A DNA stretch of 64,000 nucleotides from Isochrysis galbana (GCA_018136815.1 CM030944.1:992456-1056455); one strand, 5' to 3'. Positions 19,862 through 30,857 are shown, numbered from the stretch's first letter. Notes: a model not told the origin generated them from the letters alone. Program-made: numbers and translations.

Positions 19862-21334
19862 ATGGTGTTCTGGCTTCTCACCGCAGCCAGCTGTCTCTCC
19901 ACGCTCTCGCCAACCGTGCTGACGGGCGGCCTGCCCCTGCCCAGCGCTCTCTCTGCCGCCGAGGCGCCTGGCCTCGCCAGCAAGCTGAGGAGGCTGCCCA
20001 ACGGGGTGGAATTGGAGATCTCAGCACTACCTGACGAGGTGTTCATCAAGGTGTTTGGCGCCGACCTCGCCTCCATCCTCGCCGAGGCGGATGCCAACGC
20101 AGCCGCAGAGGGACTTGGAGAGACCAAGGAGAGGGCTAAGCAGCGGGAGAAGGCGAGGGCGGAGGCAGATGCGCGCCACTGGGCGTACTGCGAGCGGGTG
20201 TGGAGGCTTCCCGCGGCCGAACGATGGACCATTACTTCCCTCTGGTACAACGAGCCCGCCTATGTCCCCCAGCAGGCAGCGATCAAGGCGGAACCGCCAC
20301 CAGAGGCGCTGCGCTCCGCCATGGACCTATTGCGTGAGCAGTGTGGAAGTGACAAGAAGTTCGCGGAGTGCGCCTCGCTCATCCTGAAATATGCAAGCAA
20401 TGCGGCTGGCGAACCTTCGAACTCGAGGTTCCGGACAATCCGTACGTCCGCAAAGGCGTTCACACGCCTTCTAGCGCCATATCCCGCTGCATCGGACTGC
20501 TTGCAGGCTCTTGGCTTCCAGAAACGGGGCATGACACCGCCAGAGCCAATCTGCGATGGCGACGTGTGCAGACTGCCTACTACGGAAGAGTCTGGCGGTG
20601 TCTCGGAGAACGGTTGTGCGTACGTGCTAAGCGATGACTCGATAGCCGAACTACCACGGCTCGTTGATCACCTCAGCCGTGAAGTCCGCATTGCCGAACT
20701 GCGCGGAGTGTGGCCATCGAAACTTCACCCGGTGTTGCCAGACGCGTGCGGCTCGCTAGAGCCTGAGCTACTGGACAGGCTCAGCAAAGAAATAAGCGCG
20801 AGCCACTTCGGACTGCTGCTTGACCACTCGGACAACGCGCGGCGCATCGAGTCGACAATTCGCGCTGGCGCTCCGGCAGTGGAGACGCTCATCTCGCAGC
20901 TCGTCGAGGTTCGGAGCAATCTGACCATGGCAGCCCGCTCCTCGGCTGCAGGTGCAGCCGCCGCCAGCCAGCCAGTGAGCGCGACAGAAGGCCGCGTCCG
21001 CAACATCGGCTCTCCAGAGGAGTGGTATGATCTGCTAATGGATGAGAACGCTGGACTGATTGTGGCCGACTTTGGCGCGCCGTGGTGCGCGCCGTGTCAC
21101 GCGGTCAAACCGCTTTTTGCGGAGCTCTCGCTCAATCCGGAGTTTGCGTCCGTGACTTTTTGCTATCTGGATTCGGAACTTTTGCCGCAAATCATGGGGG
21201 ACAATTCCATCGACTCGTTTCCTACCTTCAAGTTCTTCAGGGACACGGAGGAAGAAGATTTGCCTGTGGTCGGCGGTGACATTGACGCCGTCGAAGCGCG
21301 GATCCGTTCTCTCCTCGCAAGCGGAACGTCTTGA
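19862..21334 (+). CDS. Secretory-pathway protein with PUB domain and C-terminal thioredoxin domain
   Basis: The single-exon product is 490 aa. The first ATG in context gives a hydrophobic signal peptide (MVFWLLTAASCLSTLSPTVL). A charged coiled-coil-like region follows (about 60-110). A PUB/PUG-type domain is visible near residues 150-225 (ECASLILKYASNAAGEP, FRTIRTSAKAFTRLL, CLQALGFQKRG). The last 110 residues form a thioredoxin fold (IVADFGAPWCAPCHAVKPLF, then FPTFKFFRD) with the redox motif WCAPC near residues 407-411. PUB domains normally bind the C-terminal tail of p97/Cdc48 in the cytosol, so pairing one with a signal peptide and a thioredoxin is unusual. A role in protein quality control or redox folding is inference. 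An upstream in-frame TTG at 19832 is not needed. Confidence 0.8.
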   Translation: MVFWLLTAASCLSTLSPTVLTGGLPLPSALSAAEAPGLASKLRRLPNGVELEISALPDEVFIKVFGADLASILAEADANAAAEGLGETKERAKQREKARAEADARHWAYCERVWRLPAAERWTITSLWYNEPAYVPQQAAIKAEPPPEALRSAMDLLREQCGSDKKFAECASLILKYASNAAGEPSNSRFRTIRTSAKAFTRLLAPYPAASDCLQALGFQKRGMTPPEPICDGDVCRLPTTEESGGVSENGCAYVLSDDSIAELPRLVDHLSREVRIAELRGVWPSKLHPVLPDACGSLEPELLDRLSKEISASHFGLLLDHSDNARRIESTIRAGAPAVETLISQLVEVRSNLTMAARSSAAGAAAASQPVSATEGRVRNIGSPEEWYDLLMDENAGLIVADFGAPWCAPCHAVKPLFAELSLNPEFASVTFCYLDSELLPQIMGDNSIDSFPTFKFFRDTEEEDLPVVGGDIDAVEARIRSLLASGTS

Positions 21335-21534
21335 TGTTGTTTGCTGTCCGTTTTATGTTGATTGGCTTACGTCGCAATGGCGTGCCGATTTCACTTCCAT
21401 GCTAGCACACACCCTGTTGACTTTCCACCGGCAATCACTACGTGAATTGCGTAGACGGCGGTTGCTCCATTACAATTGAGAGCCGCTAGCAACTAGCAGC
21501 AACTAGCGGCAACTAATAATAAAACAATGGAGCG

Positions 21535-21595
21535 TAAGTACCACTACTCCCACTAGCCCGGTACTATCACGACACCCCTCAGCGCACTTGCCCAT
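21535..21595 (+). repeat. Dispersed repeat family B, copy 2
   Basis: GTACCACTACTCCCACTAGCC, CGGTACTATC, GCGCACTTGCCC; compare 5775-5840. The preceding bases (21480-21535) hold a short repeat of AGCAACTAGC. Confidence 0.6.
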
Positions 21596-21711
21596 ACGCC
21601 TTGACGTGTGTTGTCACTAGGCACATACGCACATGCATACCTACGAATCTCCGCCCTCGCAAACCTCCGGCTCCCATTGTAACTCCCCACAAGCACAAGC
21701 TACAAGCTACA

Positions 21712-22420
21712 ATGACAATGAGGGAAAACCCATTGAGGGCAGCCTTCAACAAGGCGCGCAAGTACGGGCTTGGAAGCATTTCCCTCAACAAGCAGGAGAG
21801 GGACGTGGTGAACTGCCCGGACGACTTGGCGCATCGGTTCTTCCAAAGGATTTACCCGTGGTGGCGTGCGCACGGTGCACGGTGTCCAAATTGACGAGGG
21901 AGTATCTCGAGCAGAACATGAACGAAGGTCGCGGAAGAGGAACAATGGGGTGGTGCAAAATCATTTCTACGGCAAGTTTGGGCTCGAGGCCGAGCTCGTG
22001 GACGCTGGGATCATGGGCGCTGAGACTAAGGTGAATAGTCCTAAGTAGTCCGCTGCACCACGCCATGCTCGTTCGCTCGCTCGCCTCGTACCTTGTCCGC
22101 GCGTGTGTCCACAGATCATCCAGGATCCACGACGCCTCTTGAATTGCGATGAGACGCCTCAGCCGCTTGACCTCCCGCAGAAAGGCAGGCGACCGAAAGT
22201 GGCAAAGCGCAAGGGGAAGTTTGTGCGCCAAAGCGCAGGCAGCAACAAAGAAACCATCAGGACCATCACCGTAATGATGTGGGATCTATCGGGGTGGAAC
22301 TACGGCGTGCAAATTGTCACTATGCGCAACTGGGCGACCCAAGATTTTGTCACCGAGCCTCCACCGGGCGCGCGCTGCTTTGACTCGGAAAAGCCGGTGG
22401 ACTTAGCTCACAGCGCACTG
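21712..22420 (+). pseudogene. DDE transposase fragment, pogo-like, with one intron
   Basis: A first segment from ATG 21712 reads MTMRENPLRAAFNKARKYGL and looks like a DNA-binding N terminus. After a frame disruption near 21860-21890, a second segment continues (QNHFYGKFGLEAELVDAG, GAETK) to a donor at 22031. Past an acceptor at 22114 it resumes with IIQDPRRLLNCDETPQPLDL, VRQSAGSNKETI and WNYGVQIVT. NCDETPQ fits the first catalytic Asp of pogo/CENP-B-related DDE transposases. The remaining two catalytic residues are missing because similarity ends near 22420 in a GCC-repeat. The element is therefore truncated and frameshifted. Terminal inverted repeats were not found. Confidence 0.6.
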
Positions 22421-22496
22421 CCCGCGGCGCGAGGGGCGCTGCCGCAGGATGCGCTGGTGGTGGGCCGTTGCCACCGCCGCCACCGCCGCCATCACC

Positions 22497-22527
<31 letters not shown>

Positions 22528-23083
22528 CCGCCAGCTGAACCGTAGCCGACAAATGGCCGCGACCATTCGCGCCGGAGCCTTGCCAGCTCCGCCGCCTCCT
22601 GCTGGGCGACAAGCTGCGGGTCGCCTCCGCGGATCAGAGCCTTCTTCGCCTTATAGGCCACATCAGCCAGGGCTTTGGCCTGTGCCTTGACAAGGCGCGC
22701 CACCCTTGCCAGCAACGCCCTGGAGGCCTTGCTGCGCTCAACCGGCAGCGTCGGGACATTTCCTGCACCGCCTGCCAAGGCCGCCACCCACCGGGCAAAT
22801 ATTAGCTCTGCCCCCGGTGGCGTGGTCTCGCCAGAAGCGCTCTCGTGCGCTCTGGCAAGCTTTTCAGCCTTTTCGAGCGCAGCGGCATGGAGCGCCGCCG
22901 CATGTCCCGCCCTCAGGCCACCCCCAGGCCGAGCCTCGTCGATCAGCGCCGGGTGAGGCGCTGTCGAGCACAGGAGTGCCGCGAGGGCTGCCTGGACATT
23001 GGCGCTCGCCAGCCACGCGTCGACGGCCCCAGCGTCGAGGAGGTAGAGGTCGTTGTCGAGTACGAACGCGGGCGATTCCTGCG
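22350..23083 (-). CDS. Long open segment encoding an Ala-rich helical protein of unknown function
   Basis: From an acceptor-like CCTCGCAG at about 23084 the minus strand stays open for some 245 codons. It begins ESPAFVLDNDLYLLDAGAVD. Long Ala/Glu/Lys-rich helices follow (AALHAAALEKAEKLARAHES, LLARVARLVKAQAKALADVA), then a polyglycine tract encoded by the GCC/CCG microsatellite at 22480-22535. There is no ATG early in the frame, so if real it is an internal or terminal exon. Its 3' part overlaps the plus-strand transposase relic, which weakens the case. I do not recognise it. Confidence 0.25.
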
Positions 23084-23128
23084 AGGGGCGGGTCGGGGCG
23101 GTCAGGATAGACTATTTAGTGGCCAAGG

Positions 23129-23233
23129 CAGTCGTGTGCACGCGCTGTGGGGTGCCCGGGGTGCTCCGCGCGATCAGGGAGGGAAGTCACCCGCGGAGCA
23201 CCCCGGACACCCCACAGCGCGTGCACACGACTG
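23129..23233. repeat. Near-perfect 42-bp inverted repeat with 21-bp spacer
   Basis: The left arm (23129-23170) begins CAGTCGTGTGCACGCGCTGT and ends GGTGCTCCGCG. The right arm (23192-23233) is its reverse complement with a single mismatch (GTGCCCGGG against GTGTCCGGG). The spacer contains GATCAGGGAGGGAAGTCA, and the right arm is followed by ATCAG. The predicted hairpin is very stable and GC-rich. No flanking target duplication was recognised. Confidence 0.9.
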
Positions 23234-23609
23234 ATCAGATGAAGGTCGGGCGCCTGATCGCGCGGACGGATCTCGGGGGAATCGCGTGTCATGAAACAAC
23301 TGTCCCGAAATAAGCTTATCGTCCCCGCGGCGCGACCGCCAGTTCTTTACTGTTAGAGCCCCAGCGCGTGTGCAGAGGGGGGGCGAGGGGGGCGGTAGAA
23401 CCCACCATTTTCCTCGGGAATTTTTCGTGGCGGCAGGTGAGCCCCAGGGAGTTTTTTTATGGGCTTTGGGGGACGGTCAAAAAATGCAGCCCCCCCCACA
23501 TGTTAGTAGTTATAAATCAGTGTTTGACCGCCCTATGACTGCCAGCGAAATGGGACAGGCACCCTGACAGCTTACGGGGGGGAATAGGAATAGCGCCTGG
23601 GGGCTCGAG

Positions 23610-23910
23610 GACAGCCTCCCGATAGCTATCGGCGCCCGTCGTTTTCCCCACATAGCTATTGGCGCCCGTCGTTTTCCCCCCAATAGCAATCAGGGGCCGT
23701 CTTTCGTCTTTCGCCCCCGATAGCTATTGGTTGGTGGTTGGGGGCCGACCTTAAAACGCGATAGCTCCCCGGGGGACGTAAAATCTCCCAATAGCTCTCG
23801 GGGGATTTTCTCGGTCCCCCGATAGCTCTCGGTGGGGCTGTTGGCGATCGGGAGAAAATTTCCCCCCGATAGCTCTCGGGGGCCCCCGAGAGCTCCTGGG
23901 GGGCGTTGGC
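23610..23910. repeat. Degenerate palindromic repeat cluster (GATAGCTNTCGGGGG)
   Basis: About nine imperfect copies of a motif centred on ATAGCTATYGG or ATAGCTCTCGGGGG, each followed by 20-30 bases, occur in 300 bp. Examples are CGATAGCTATCGGCG, CAATAGCTCTCGGGG, CGATAGCTCTCGGTG and CGATAGCTCTCGGGG. Many cores are self-complementary. The array keeps a minus-strand frame open with repeated SYRG/SYWE tetrapeptides, but I regard that as a by-product. Confidence 0.7.
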
Positions 23911-24135
23911 TCCTGGGGGGTAACACATATTTCAAGGTTTAGAGCATCTAATAGAAAACCGTGCTGGATGAGGAGCTCTAGCCTCTAGAGAACTTTCCTG
24001 GTTGTCTTTTCTCACCACCTCGCGCGCGCTTCCCGTTGCCGCCCTCCCGTCCCCCTCTCCCTCCCCTCCCTGCCTCCTCCCTCCCTCCCTCCTTCCCTCC
24101 CTCTCTCCCTTCCTGCCTGCCACCCCGCCTGCCCG

Positions 24136-26845
24136 ATGGCGTCGGCCGTGTGGGGCACAGCCGGCCGGCAACGCTGTGCCTCCGGCCCGGCGCTACGAGG
24201 CCTGCGCCGGCTGGCACAGCTGCGGATTATCTCCATCAACGACGTGTATGAGCTCCACGCGCTCCCTCACCTCAAGACACTGATCAACTCAGAGAAGCCG
24301 CAGCTGGTCACACTTGTAAGTGCGACTTCCTCGCCTCCCACCCGACAATCCAGACACAGCATGTCCCGCCAACAGCTGACAGGTCGGCTCTTTCTCACAT
24401 CCGTAGTGTGGTGACTTCCTCTCGCCGAGCATACTTTCCGGCATGGACCAGGGCGCATCGATGGTCGCCACTCTCAACCGATTACCAATCACACATTGCT
24501 GTTTCGGAAATCACGAGGCTGACCTGCAGCTGGAGGACATTGCCATGTACGTGGCAGCCGCCGTCCGCACGCCTTGCGCACATGCTTCAGCCACCGCTCG
24601 ACCGTGTATGCCCCGGTTCACGGGTTGTCTGCTCCTGTTGCAGCCGCGCCTCCGAGTTCCGCGCCAAGTGGCTTAACAGCAACCTCCCAGAATTCTTGCC
24701 AGAGTATACCTCCGCCTCGCGCAGACTAGGTGGACCTCTCGGTTTCCGGCCGCAACTGCCGCCTTGGGATATTGTTACTGTTGCTGGCTCAAAAGGCTCT
24801 TTTCGCGTTGGATTGCTTGGCCTGCTCACGAGTGAGCGTGGCATCTTCCGCACCGACAAAATGCGTGGACTCAATATTCAGCCCGTTCTTGAGGCGGCTA
24901 TGGAGTGGACCTCCAAACTACGGAAAGATCACGGCGTATCGCACGTGATTGCGCTCACGCACCAATCACTTGCTGCAGATGAAGAGCTCTCCCGCTCAGG
25001 ATTGGTTGATCTCATCTTGGGTGGGCACGAGCACGAAATCATGGAAGTGCGACCGACCAACGGTGTACCGATCATTAAGTCAGGCTCGGATGCCAAAGTG
25101 GCAGCGGTGGTCCAGCTCTCACTCGGCGCAAATCGCGCCATGGATGTGGCGGTGCGATTCGAGGAAGTAGCAAAATACCCAGCTAACGAGGAGCTGCAAA
25201 TGGAGGTGGACTCACATCATGCGGTGCGCATGGCTGCGGTGGGGGCGCTTGCCAACGCAGTGCCGACGCGTCTCTTAGGCTAGAGCTGACCATTTGATTC
25301 ATTGGTGGCGGAACCATGAAGGTGGAGGAGTCAGGACCACTGTTGGTGGAGCCTTGCAGAAAGGGCGGGAGGAAAACTACGTGTGACGTCGATGACACAG
25401 CTTCAAAAGCGGGGGCCACTGATGGTTCCCACTCAGGATGTTCTGTTTCCTGTATTCTACGCAGAAGCAGCATCCAGTCTGGGTTGCTTGAATCTTGCGA
25501 CAGTGTTGAGCCACACGGCGGAGCGTCTGCGGCTCTCTGACTTGCATGAGTCCGTGCCTCCCTCCATCTCTTCATGCAGGTCTTGCGAGCGCTCGAGTCC
25601 GAAGCAATGTGTGCAATCGACGACTCCCCGATCCTTAAGGCCGCCGGGAAGCCGTTGTCGTCCAAGCGCACACGTTTCGAGCAGACTACCGTCGGAACTC
25701 TCATCACTTCATGCATTCGGGACTTTATGGGAGCACAGGTGCGCGCAGGTTCTATTTTTTCTGACTCGCACCTATCCTAGAAGGGACGAGGCCTTACGTA
25801 GCATGCACCACTACATTCATGTTGGCAAGCGTCGACCTCTCTACCTTTCTCGATGGTTTTCAGGTTGCTATGATCAACGGTGGCACCATCAAGGGCGACG
25901 CCACATACGAGAATGGTACCATCTCCTACCTACAGCTGAAACAAGAACTTCCATTCCCCACAAAGATGATAGTCGTCTCCATGCCTGGAGCTACGCTGCG
26001 CGATGCGATCTGCGCCTCACGATCGGGCGACCCTAACGAGGAAAAACGGGCATACTTGCAATTGGATGATGGGGTCGAAGTTGTGCACGAGGCCCCAAGT
26101 GATCCGGGAGGCGACGCAGAGGCGCCCGAGCACGAGTATCGAGCGAGCATACGCATCGGTGGCAAACCGTTGAATCCCTTGGAGACGTACTCGGTCGCAT
26201 TGCCGCGGAATCTTGTCAAGGGCGCTTTCAAGATCAAGCCGCTGATGGAATTTGGAAAGATACATGCTGCGGATCTGCCAACGGAAGACAAGTGCGCTGA
26301 GCACCTCCAAACTGCCCCGAAATCTGGGCAATGCACAAGATCTCATGCGCAACAGCCGATGCAATGTCTGCTAGTTCAAATGCGGGGTGTTTGTCTGCCC
26401 TGAAAGCGAAACTCTCAATTCACACCTCTCTGCAGTTTGAGGTGAGCACCCTCCTCACCCCAACCTCCGTGCTGTTGCACCCCTCCTGCTGCTCCCCCGC
26501 AGCTTCATACCGGCGATCAACGTGGTGGTCATGCAGCAGGCGAAGCGCATGTGGCGGCGGCTAGGATCTTTTGAAATGCTCGATCTCGACGGCGATGGCG
26601 AGATCTCGGAGCACGAGATACGCATAGGGTTGCGTGCAACTCTCGGCGTAGAGCCTTCACCCTTTCTTGTTCAAAATGTATTGCGAACACTCGACACGGA
26701 CCATTCTGGGAGAGTATCAAAAGCAGAGTGGAAGGCCATCGAGCAGCCGCCCGTGTGGATGCAAGGATGGGGAGGGAAGAAGACTCGTGGGGATACATCT
26801 TTGCGCAACGTCAACAACGAGTCGTCGCATGGATACAGTGGTTAG
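24136..26845 (+). CDS. 5'-nucleotidase/2',3'-cyclic phosphatase-family metallophosphatase with EF-hand C terminus, 6 exons
   Basis: Exons are 24136-24315, 24407-24546, 24644-25205, 25580-25738, 25864-26291 and 26503-26845. All introns are GT..AG, and the phases close on a 603-residue protein. The N-terminal metallophosphatase domain shows the metal-binding motifs in order: RIISINDVYE, CGDFLSPS, CFGNHEAD, VIALTHQ and LGGHEHEIME. The UshA-type C-terminal substrate domain follows (ETTVGTLITSCIRDF style sequence, VAMINGGTIKGDATYENGTI, MIVVSMPGATLRDAI). The last exon adds EF-hand-like sequence: DLDGDGEISEHEI is a good calcium loop and DTDHSGRVSKAEW a second. The enzyme would hydrolyse nucleotide phosphates; calcium control through the EF-hands is inference. 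No clear signal peptide is present. The exon 5 donor (AAGTGCGC) is the weakest junction, but joining there gives TEDNFIPAINVVV, which fits the family. Confidence 0.9.
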
Positions 26846-27640
26846 GCCAGCCTAGGTTACTATCTCTCGTGCTGTCCAACTAGTTGGTTAGACACTACCT
26901 GCAAAATGCCGTGCCCAGTAGTGCTGTACGGTAGCTATACATTAGGAAGCTAGAGTGCAATGGTAGGAGGGGGTGGGAGTAGAGCCCACCAGATTGTGCG
27001 CAGTGCATGCTCGCAACACTCACCATAGCGTTTACGTCGCGCTTTTTTCGACGTCATGGTAGCGGCAGCATGGGGCATGCGGTGACCAGCCACAGCAACC
27101 AGCGGGGCCAAGAGGGCTTCTTGTGGCATTGTGGCACTAGCTTACTCATACTGTCGGCATTCACACTCATGATTCATGCCCTAAATCCTGGATGAGGAGT
27201 GGCTAGGTGTCCAGGTTCCTGGCTCTATCCTCCAGGCCGTTCCTGGCTCTATCCTCCAAGCCGCTCGCCGTGCGGCCACACGTTGAAGCCTAGGCATTTC
27301 TAGTGTTGGTACGTAGGGTTTATCCTTAGCTACTAGAAGGAGAGGATACCAGGAGGGGAAGTTCTTCTCTATGCTTCATGCTAGCAGGGTGGCACCAAAT
27401 GAACGCTTCTCACCTAGTCCATCCAGCCCATGCAAACCACGCCCGCCCGCGGATGAATAGAGAACTTGGATGGGGGGAAATTACAGAGTGCAGTAACTCC
27501 CAGGGGGCGAAAATCCTCGAAAAATGGGGTGTTGAGCCAAGTCATCTAGAATTCTGCAATAAAATCACTATCCCATCTGAATCGGAGCCTCAGACCTAGC
27601 CACCAGCACAGAATTTTCTCATCTTAGTTACCCGGCAGTC
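26846..27640. other. Intergenic, with short tandem duplication
   Basis: GTTCCTGGCTCTATCCTCCARGCC is repeated twice at 27214-27266. Otherwise I see no gene, RNA or element boundary. Confidence 0.4.
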
Positions 27641-27783
27641 GCGCGCAAGAGTGTGTGAGCTGTGTGGTGCTGCCCCGAGCCTCACGCGCCGCGTTCCTCC
27701 TCCTTCCTCCCCCAGTGATGCCCTCCACACATCCCCCCAAAAGTGCCTTGCTGCCTCGGGCCCTATCGGGCCCGTCTGCTGTG

Positions 27784-27910
27784 TGCAATTGCGTGGTGCT
27801 GCGTGGTGTTGTGTGCTGCTGCGTGGTGCTGTGTGCTGCTGTGTGCTGCTACGCGATGCTGCTGTGTGCTGCTGTGTGACGCTCGTGTGTATGACGCTGC
27901 GTGCGTGCGT
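27784..27910. repeat. TGTGTGCTGCTG-type minisatellite
   Basis: About eight imperfect copies of a 12-18 bp unit GTGCTGCTGCGTGGTGCTGT. All frames across it encode Cys/Val/Leu or Gln/His/Ala strings and are not supported as genes. Confidence 0.75.
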
Positions 27911-27959
27911 GTGAAGCCGGGATGGACTGTTTGTGTGCTGCGTGCGCGGAAGGGGGGTT

Positions 27960-28740
27960 GACACCATTGCCATGGCTCTATGCAGCTCCTCGCACCCCCC
28001 TTCATATTGGTAGCCAAATGACTGACGGCCACCATTGCCATTGCTCCTCTATGCCCTTCAGGGGGTCGTTGACTCCTACAGTGGGAAACCCTCCCACCCT
28101 ATATCTACCTTCAGTGCACCGTGGTCGCCTGGAACGCACCAACGCATTCATCTATTATGGGCGACATTACGACATTGACATTGAGCGCACTCGCATCCAA
28201 GATCCAAGATCCTGCACCAAGATCCAAGCCCTCAACGCGATTGAACCATTCTTAAGGGGAGGGAGGGGTAGGCGGTTTGGAAGGGGCGGGCAGATCAAGG
28301 CGGGGGCAGAGCGCGGCGCGGGCGCTTTCTTGCGAGCGCAGCGAGGTCCAACAGGAGCGCAGCGCGGTTTCTTGCGGCCCCTTGGGGGGGGGGGGGGGGC
28401 AGGGCGGCGAGGCGGCCGCGGCGAGATATTACAAGCATTTGATTTCCTACCACCTGAACTCTAACCCAAGTACGTGAATACCCTCATTCCTCCCCTACAC
28501 GATGGAAGTGGTATGTGGTGGACGCTATATGAAAAGTGGGAACGAACTTTGTAGCCCCAAGGTACCCTGAAGGCTGTCGTTTCAACATAGAATGCGAAAT
28601 AGCAACGACATACTACCCTGCATAAGAGGCCAGTATATGATCCGTGCCCAATCCCAGGCTGTCATTCGCATCCGTCCACGTCGGCGAAAAACGAGTTCAA
28701 GATTGAGCAAAGGAACAACATCTTGAGTAGGGGTGCGGCT
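27960..28740. other. Intergenic, no gene recognised
   Basis: CACCATTGCCATGGCTCTATGC and CACCATTGCCATTGCTCCTCTATGC (27962-28055) form a degenerate direct repeat. A G-tract lies at 28386-28400. The frames here have no recognisable content. Confidence 0.35.
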
Positions 28741-30857
28741 TCAAACGTTGAAAAAGGTATAGTTGTCGATACCGAGCGATCTCGCAAGGGTGTTGAAAAT
28801 AACTCTCCCTGATGTGGGGATCAGACGCAAGGTGCGATATTTGTGGAGCCATTGCCGCAAAGCACATTTGTCATGCACGTGCGAGGGGTAGGTTATCTCG
28901 TTGACTCTCATGCCAAGCTTCGGGTGGCCCACAAAGACGTCGAGCCGGAACCAATCTGCCAAGATGACTGATGATAGCTTGGCTGCCTGCTCTGCCAAGG
29001 TGGGCAGTAGCGGCTGCACGATCCGTGTGAAATGGCCGCAAGTCAACACGGGACCGGCACCAACGCTATTCGCTGCGGCCGCTGCAGCTCCTGGGCTTGG
29101 TGCGCAATCGGTCGAACCATCGTCGTGGACTGTCACATACAAGGTGACGTTGAAAGCAATAGGCACCTAAGCATGAGGTGGAGAGGCGGTGGGGTCAGTG
29201 CCCGTTTTCTGCGAATGGCGGGCGATTCTGCCACGGCCTTGGCGTCAGCCGCCTGAAGTACCATCGCGCTTCACAAACGTGTCGATCGAAGTGTGTCCTC
29301 CGCCTTTGGCCGGATCTTTCCACCGATGTCACCTCATGCTTGGCCCATTGTGTGATTCACGTTTGGGGCCGCGTTCTGAAACGCCAGGATCAGGAAAGTT
29401 GACCAACAGTGACCACATTCCTGCCGCCACCAAGCGGTGCGAGCTCTGCGTACCTGCTCGATCAGTATGCACGAAAGCCGGCCGAAGACGATGTGGGCTT
29501 TGAGCTCGAGGATACAACCGAGTCCCCTTCCGCCACAAGGCACGCCCATTGCGCGCATCATTGCCCCCGGGGGGCACTCGCCCTTTGCGCAGCCGTACTG
29601 CTCCTGAAGCATGATGCCTATGTGCATGAACTTCTGCCCCCAGCGCATGGCGGACGCCCCGTCGCCAAGATGAGCGCGCGCGTGCGCGACCATAGCCTCC
29701 ATTGACCAGCGAAGCCGTCGCCAACCGCCATGATCATAGCGGTCGACCCGGAACTGCAGCGACCCATTCGGCAAGGTCCCAAATCCCGACAAGAGCAGGG
29801 TGCCCACGCTGCCGCCGTCTGTTGCAGGCTTGAGCACAGCCCCTGAGCCCCAGCCGTGCGCCTTCGCCAGCGCAGCACGCAGCAGGGTTTCCTGGAAGAT
29901 CCCCCACTCGCCCAACTGCGCCCGCGAGAGACCGCCATACGCTACCGGCATCGTTGGCATGCCGAGCGAATGAAGCAGCGAGTGGCCGAGCAGCTTGTTC
30001 TCAATTACCCCAAAGATGGGAAGTGCACGTAGCCGGCTCATTTGCAGCTTGATTCGCGTGGCCGCCGACACGTCGAAGTGTCGTGACCGTAGTTCATCAT
30101 ACAAGTTGAAATCCTCGTTCACACGCAGCTCAATGCCGTGTGGGGCCGGCGCAATGACGGCCTGAGACGGCTCAACGCGCACTCGCCCGGCTGCGCTGCC
30201 CTTGCTGTCTATACCATCGAGGCCGGAGCCAGAAAATGATTCTTGGCCGAGGCCTGACGGACCTGCACGCACCCGCAATCCAGGCAGCATGTCGGCGGGA
30301 GTGGGCGACGCAACAGCCGGTGCTCTAATCTGCTCCCTAGGCCTCGGCATTGAGGCACCCTGTTCTGCAACGAGCTCCGGTGTGTGCGTGTGAGTAACGG
30401 TGCTGAACTCCCGATCACCGATGCCGCCTGGTTCCGCGCTGGCCTTATCCGAGCGAGGTCCGAACCGCCGCAGGGGTGCAGCTGTGTCTGGACCCAGCGA
30501 AGCCTGCGACAATGCCGGCCGCGGGCCGGCCGTTCCCGGCACCCCACTGGCCCATGCGGCCTCGAGATCGGCAAGAAAGCGCTGCGCCGCATTACGCGCC
30601 ATCGCTTCCGCACCCTCTCCTCCCTGCCCGCTCGGCGGCACCCGCTCAAGCACCCTCTGCAGCTCCGCCGCGAGAGGCTCGATCTGCGCCAGCAGGTGCG
30701 CCGCTCGTGCGCTGGCGCCAGCGAGGATGGCGGGCTCCGGTGTGGGGCGGAGTCGGTCGAGCGTCCACTGCGCGTTCGATACGCACCACACCAGCAGCCC
30801 AACCGCCAGCCACGGGCCGAGACGCGCGCAGTCCTGGCGGGGCACCGAGGCCCCCAT
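28741..30857 (-). CDS. Membrane-anchored ATP-grasp (TupA-like) protein, at least 3 exons
   Basis: Exon 1 is 30857-29454 (468 codons). It starts MGASVPRQDCARLGPWL and has one N-terminal membrane anchor (WLAVGLLVWCVSNA), giving type II topology, then a Ser/Pro-rich stem to about residue 240. The catalytic region follows: DELRSRHFDVSAATRIKLQM, NKLLGHSLLHSLGMPTMPVA, GSGAVLKPATDGGSVGTLLL and LELKAHIVFGRL. This order matches TupA-like ATP-grasp proteins used in polysaccharide assembly. The last exon (29166-28741, after a TTAG acceptor) has LADWFRLDVFVGHPKLGMRV and NEITYPSHV, the Arg-x-Asp and Glu metal-binding region. At least one middle exon lies in 29200-29330 (WKDPAKGGGHTSIDTF), but its borders are unresolved. 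Golgi glycan modification is a reasonable inference; the reaction is unknown. Confidence 0.65.
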
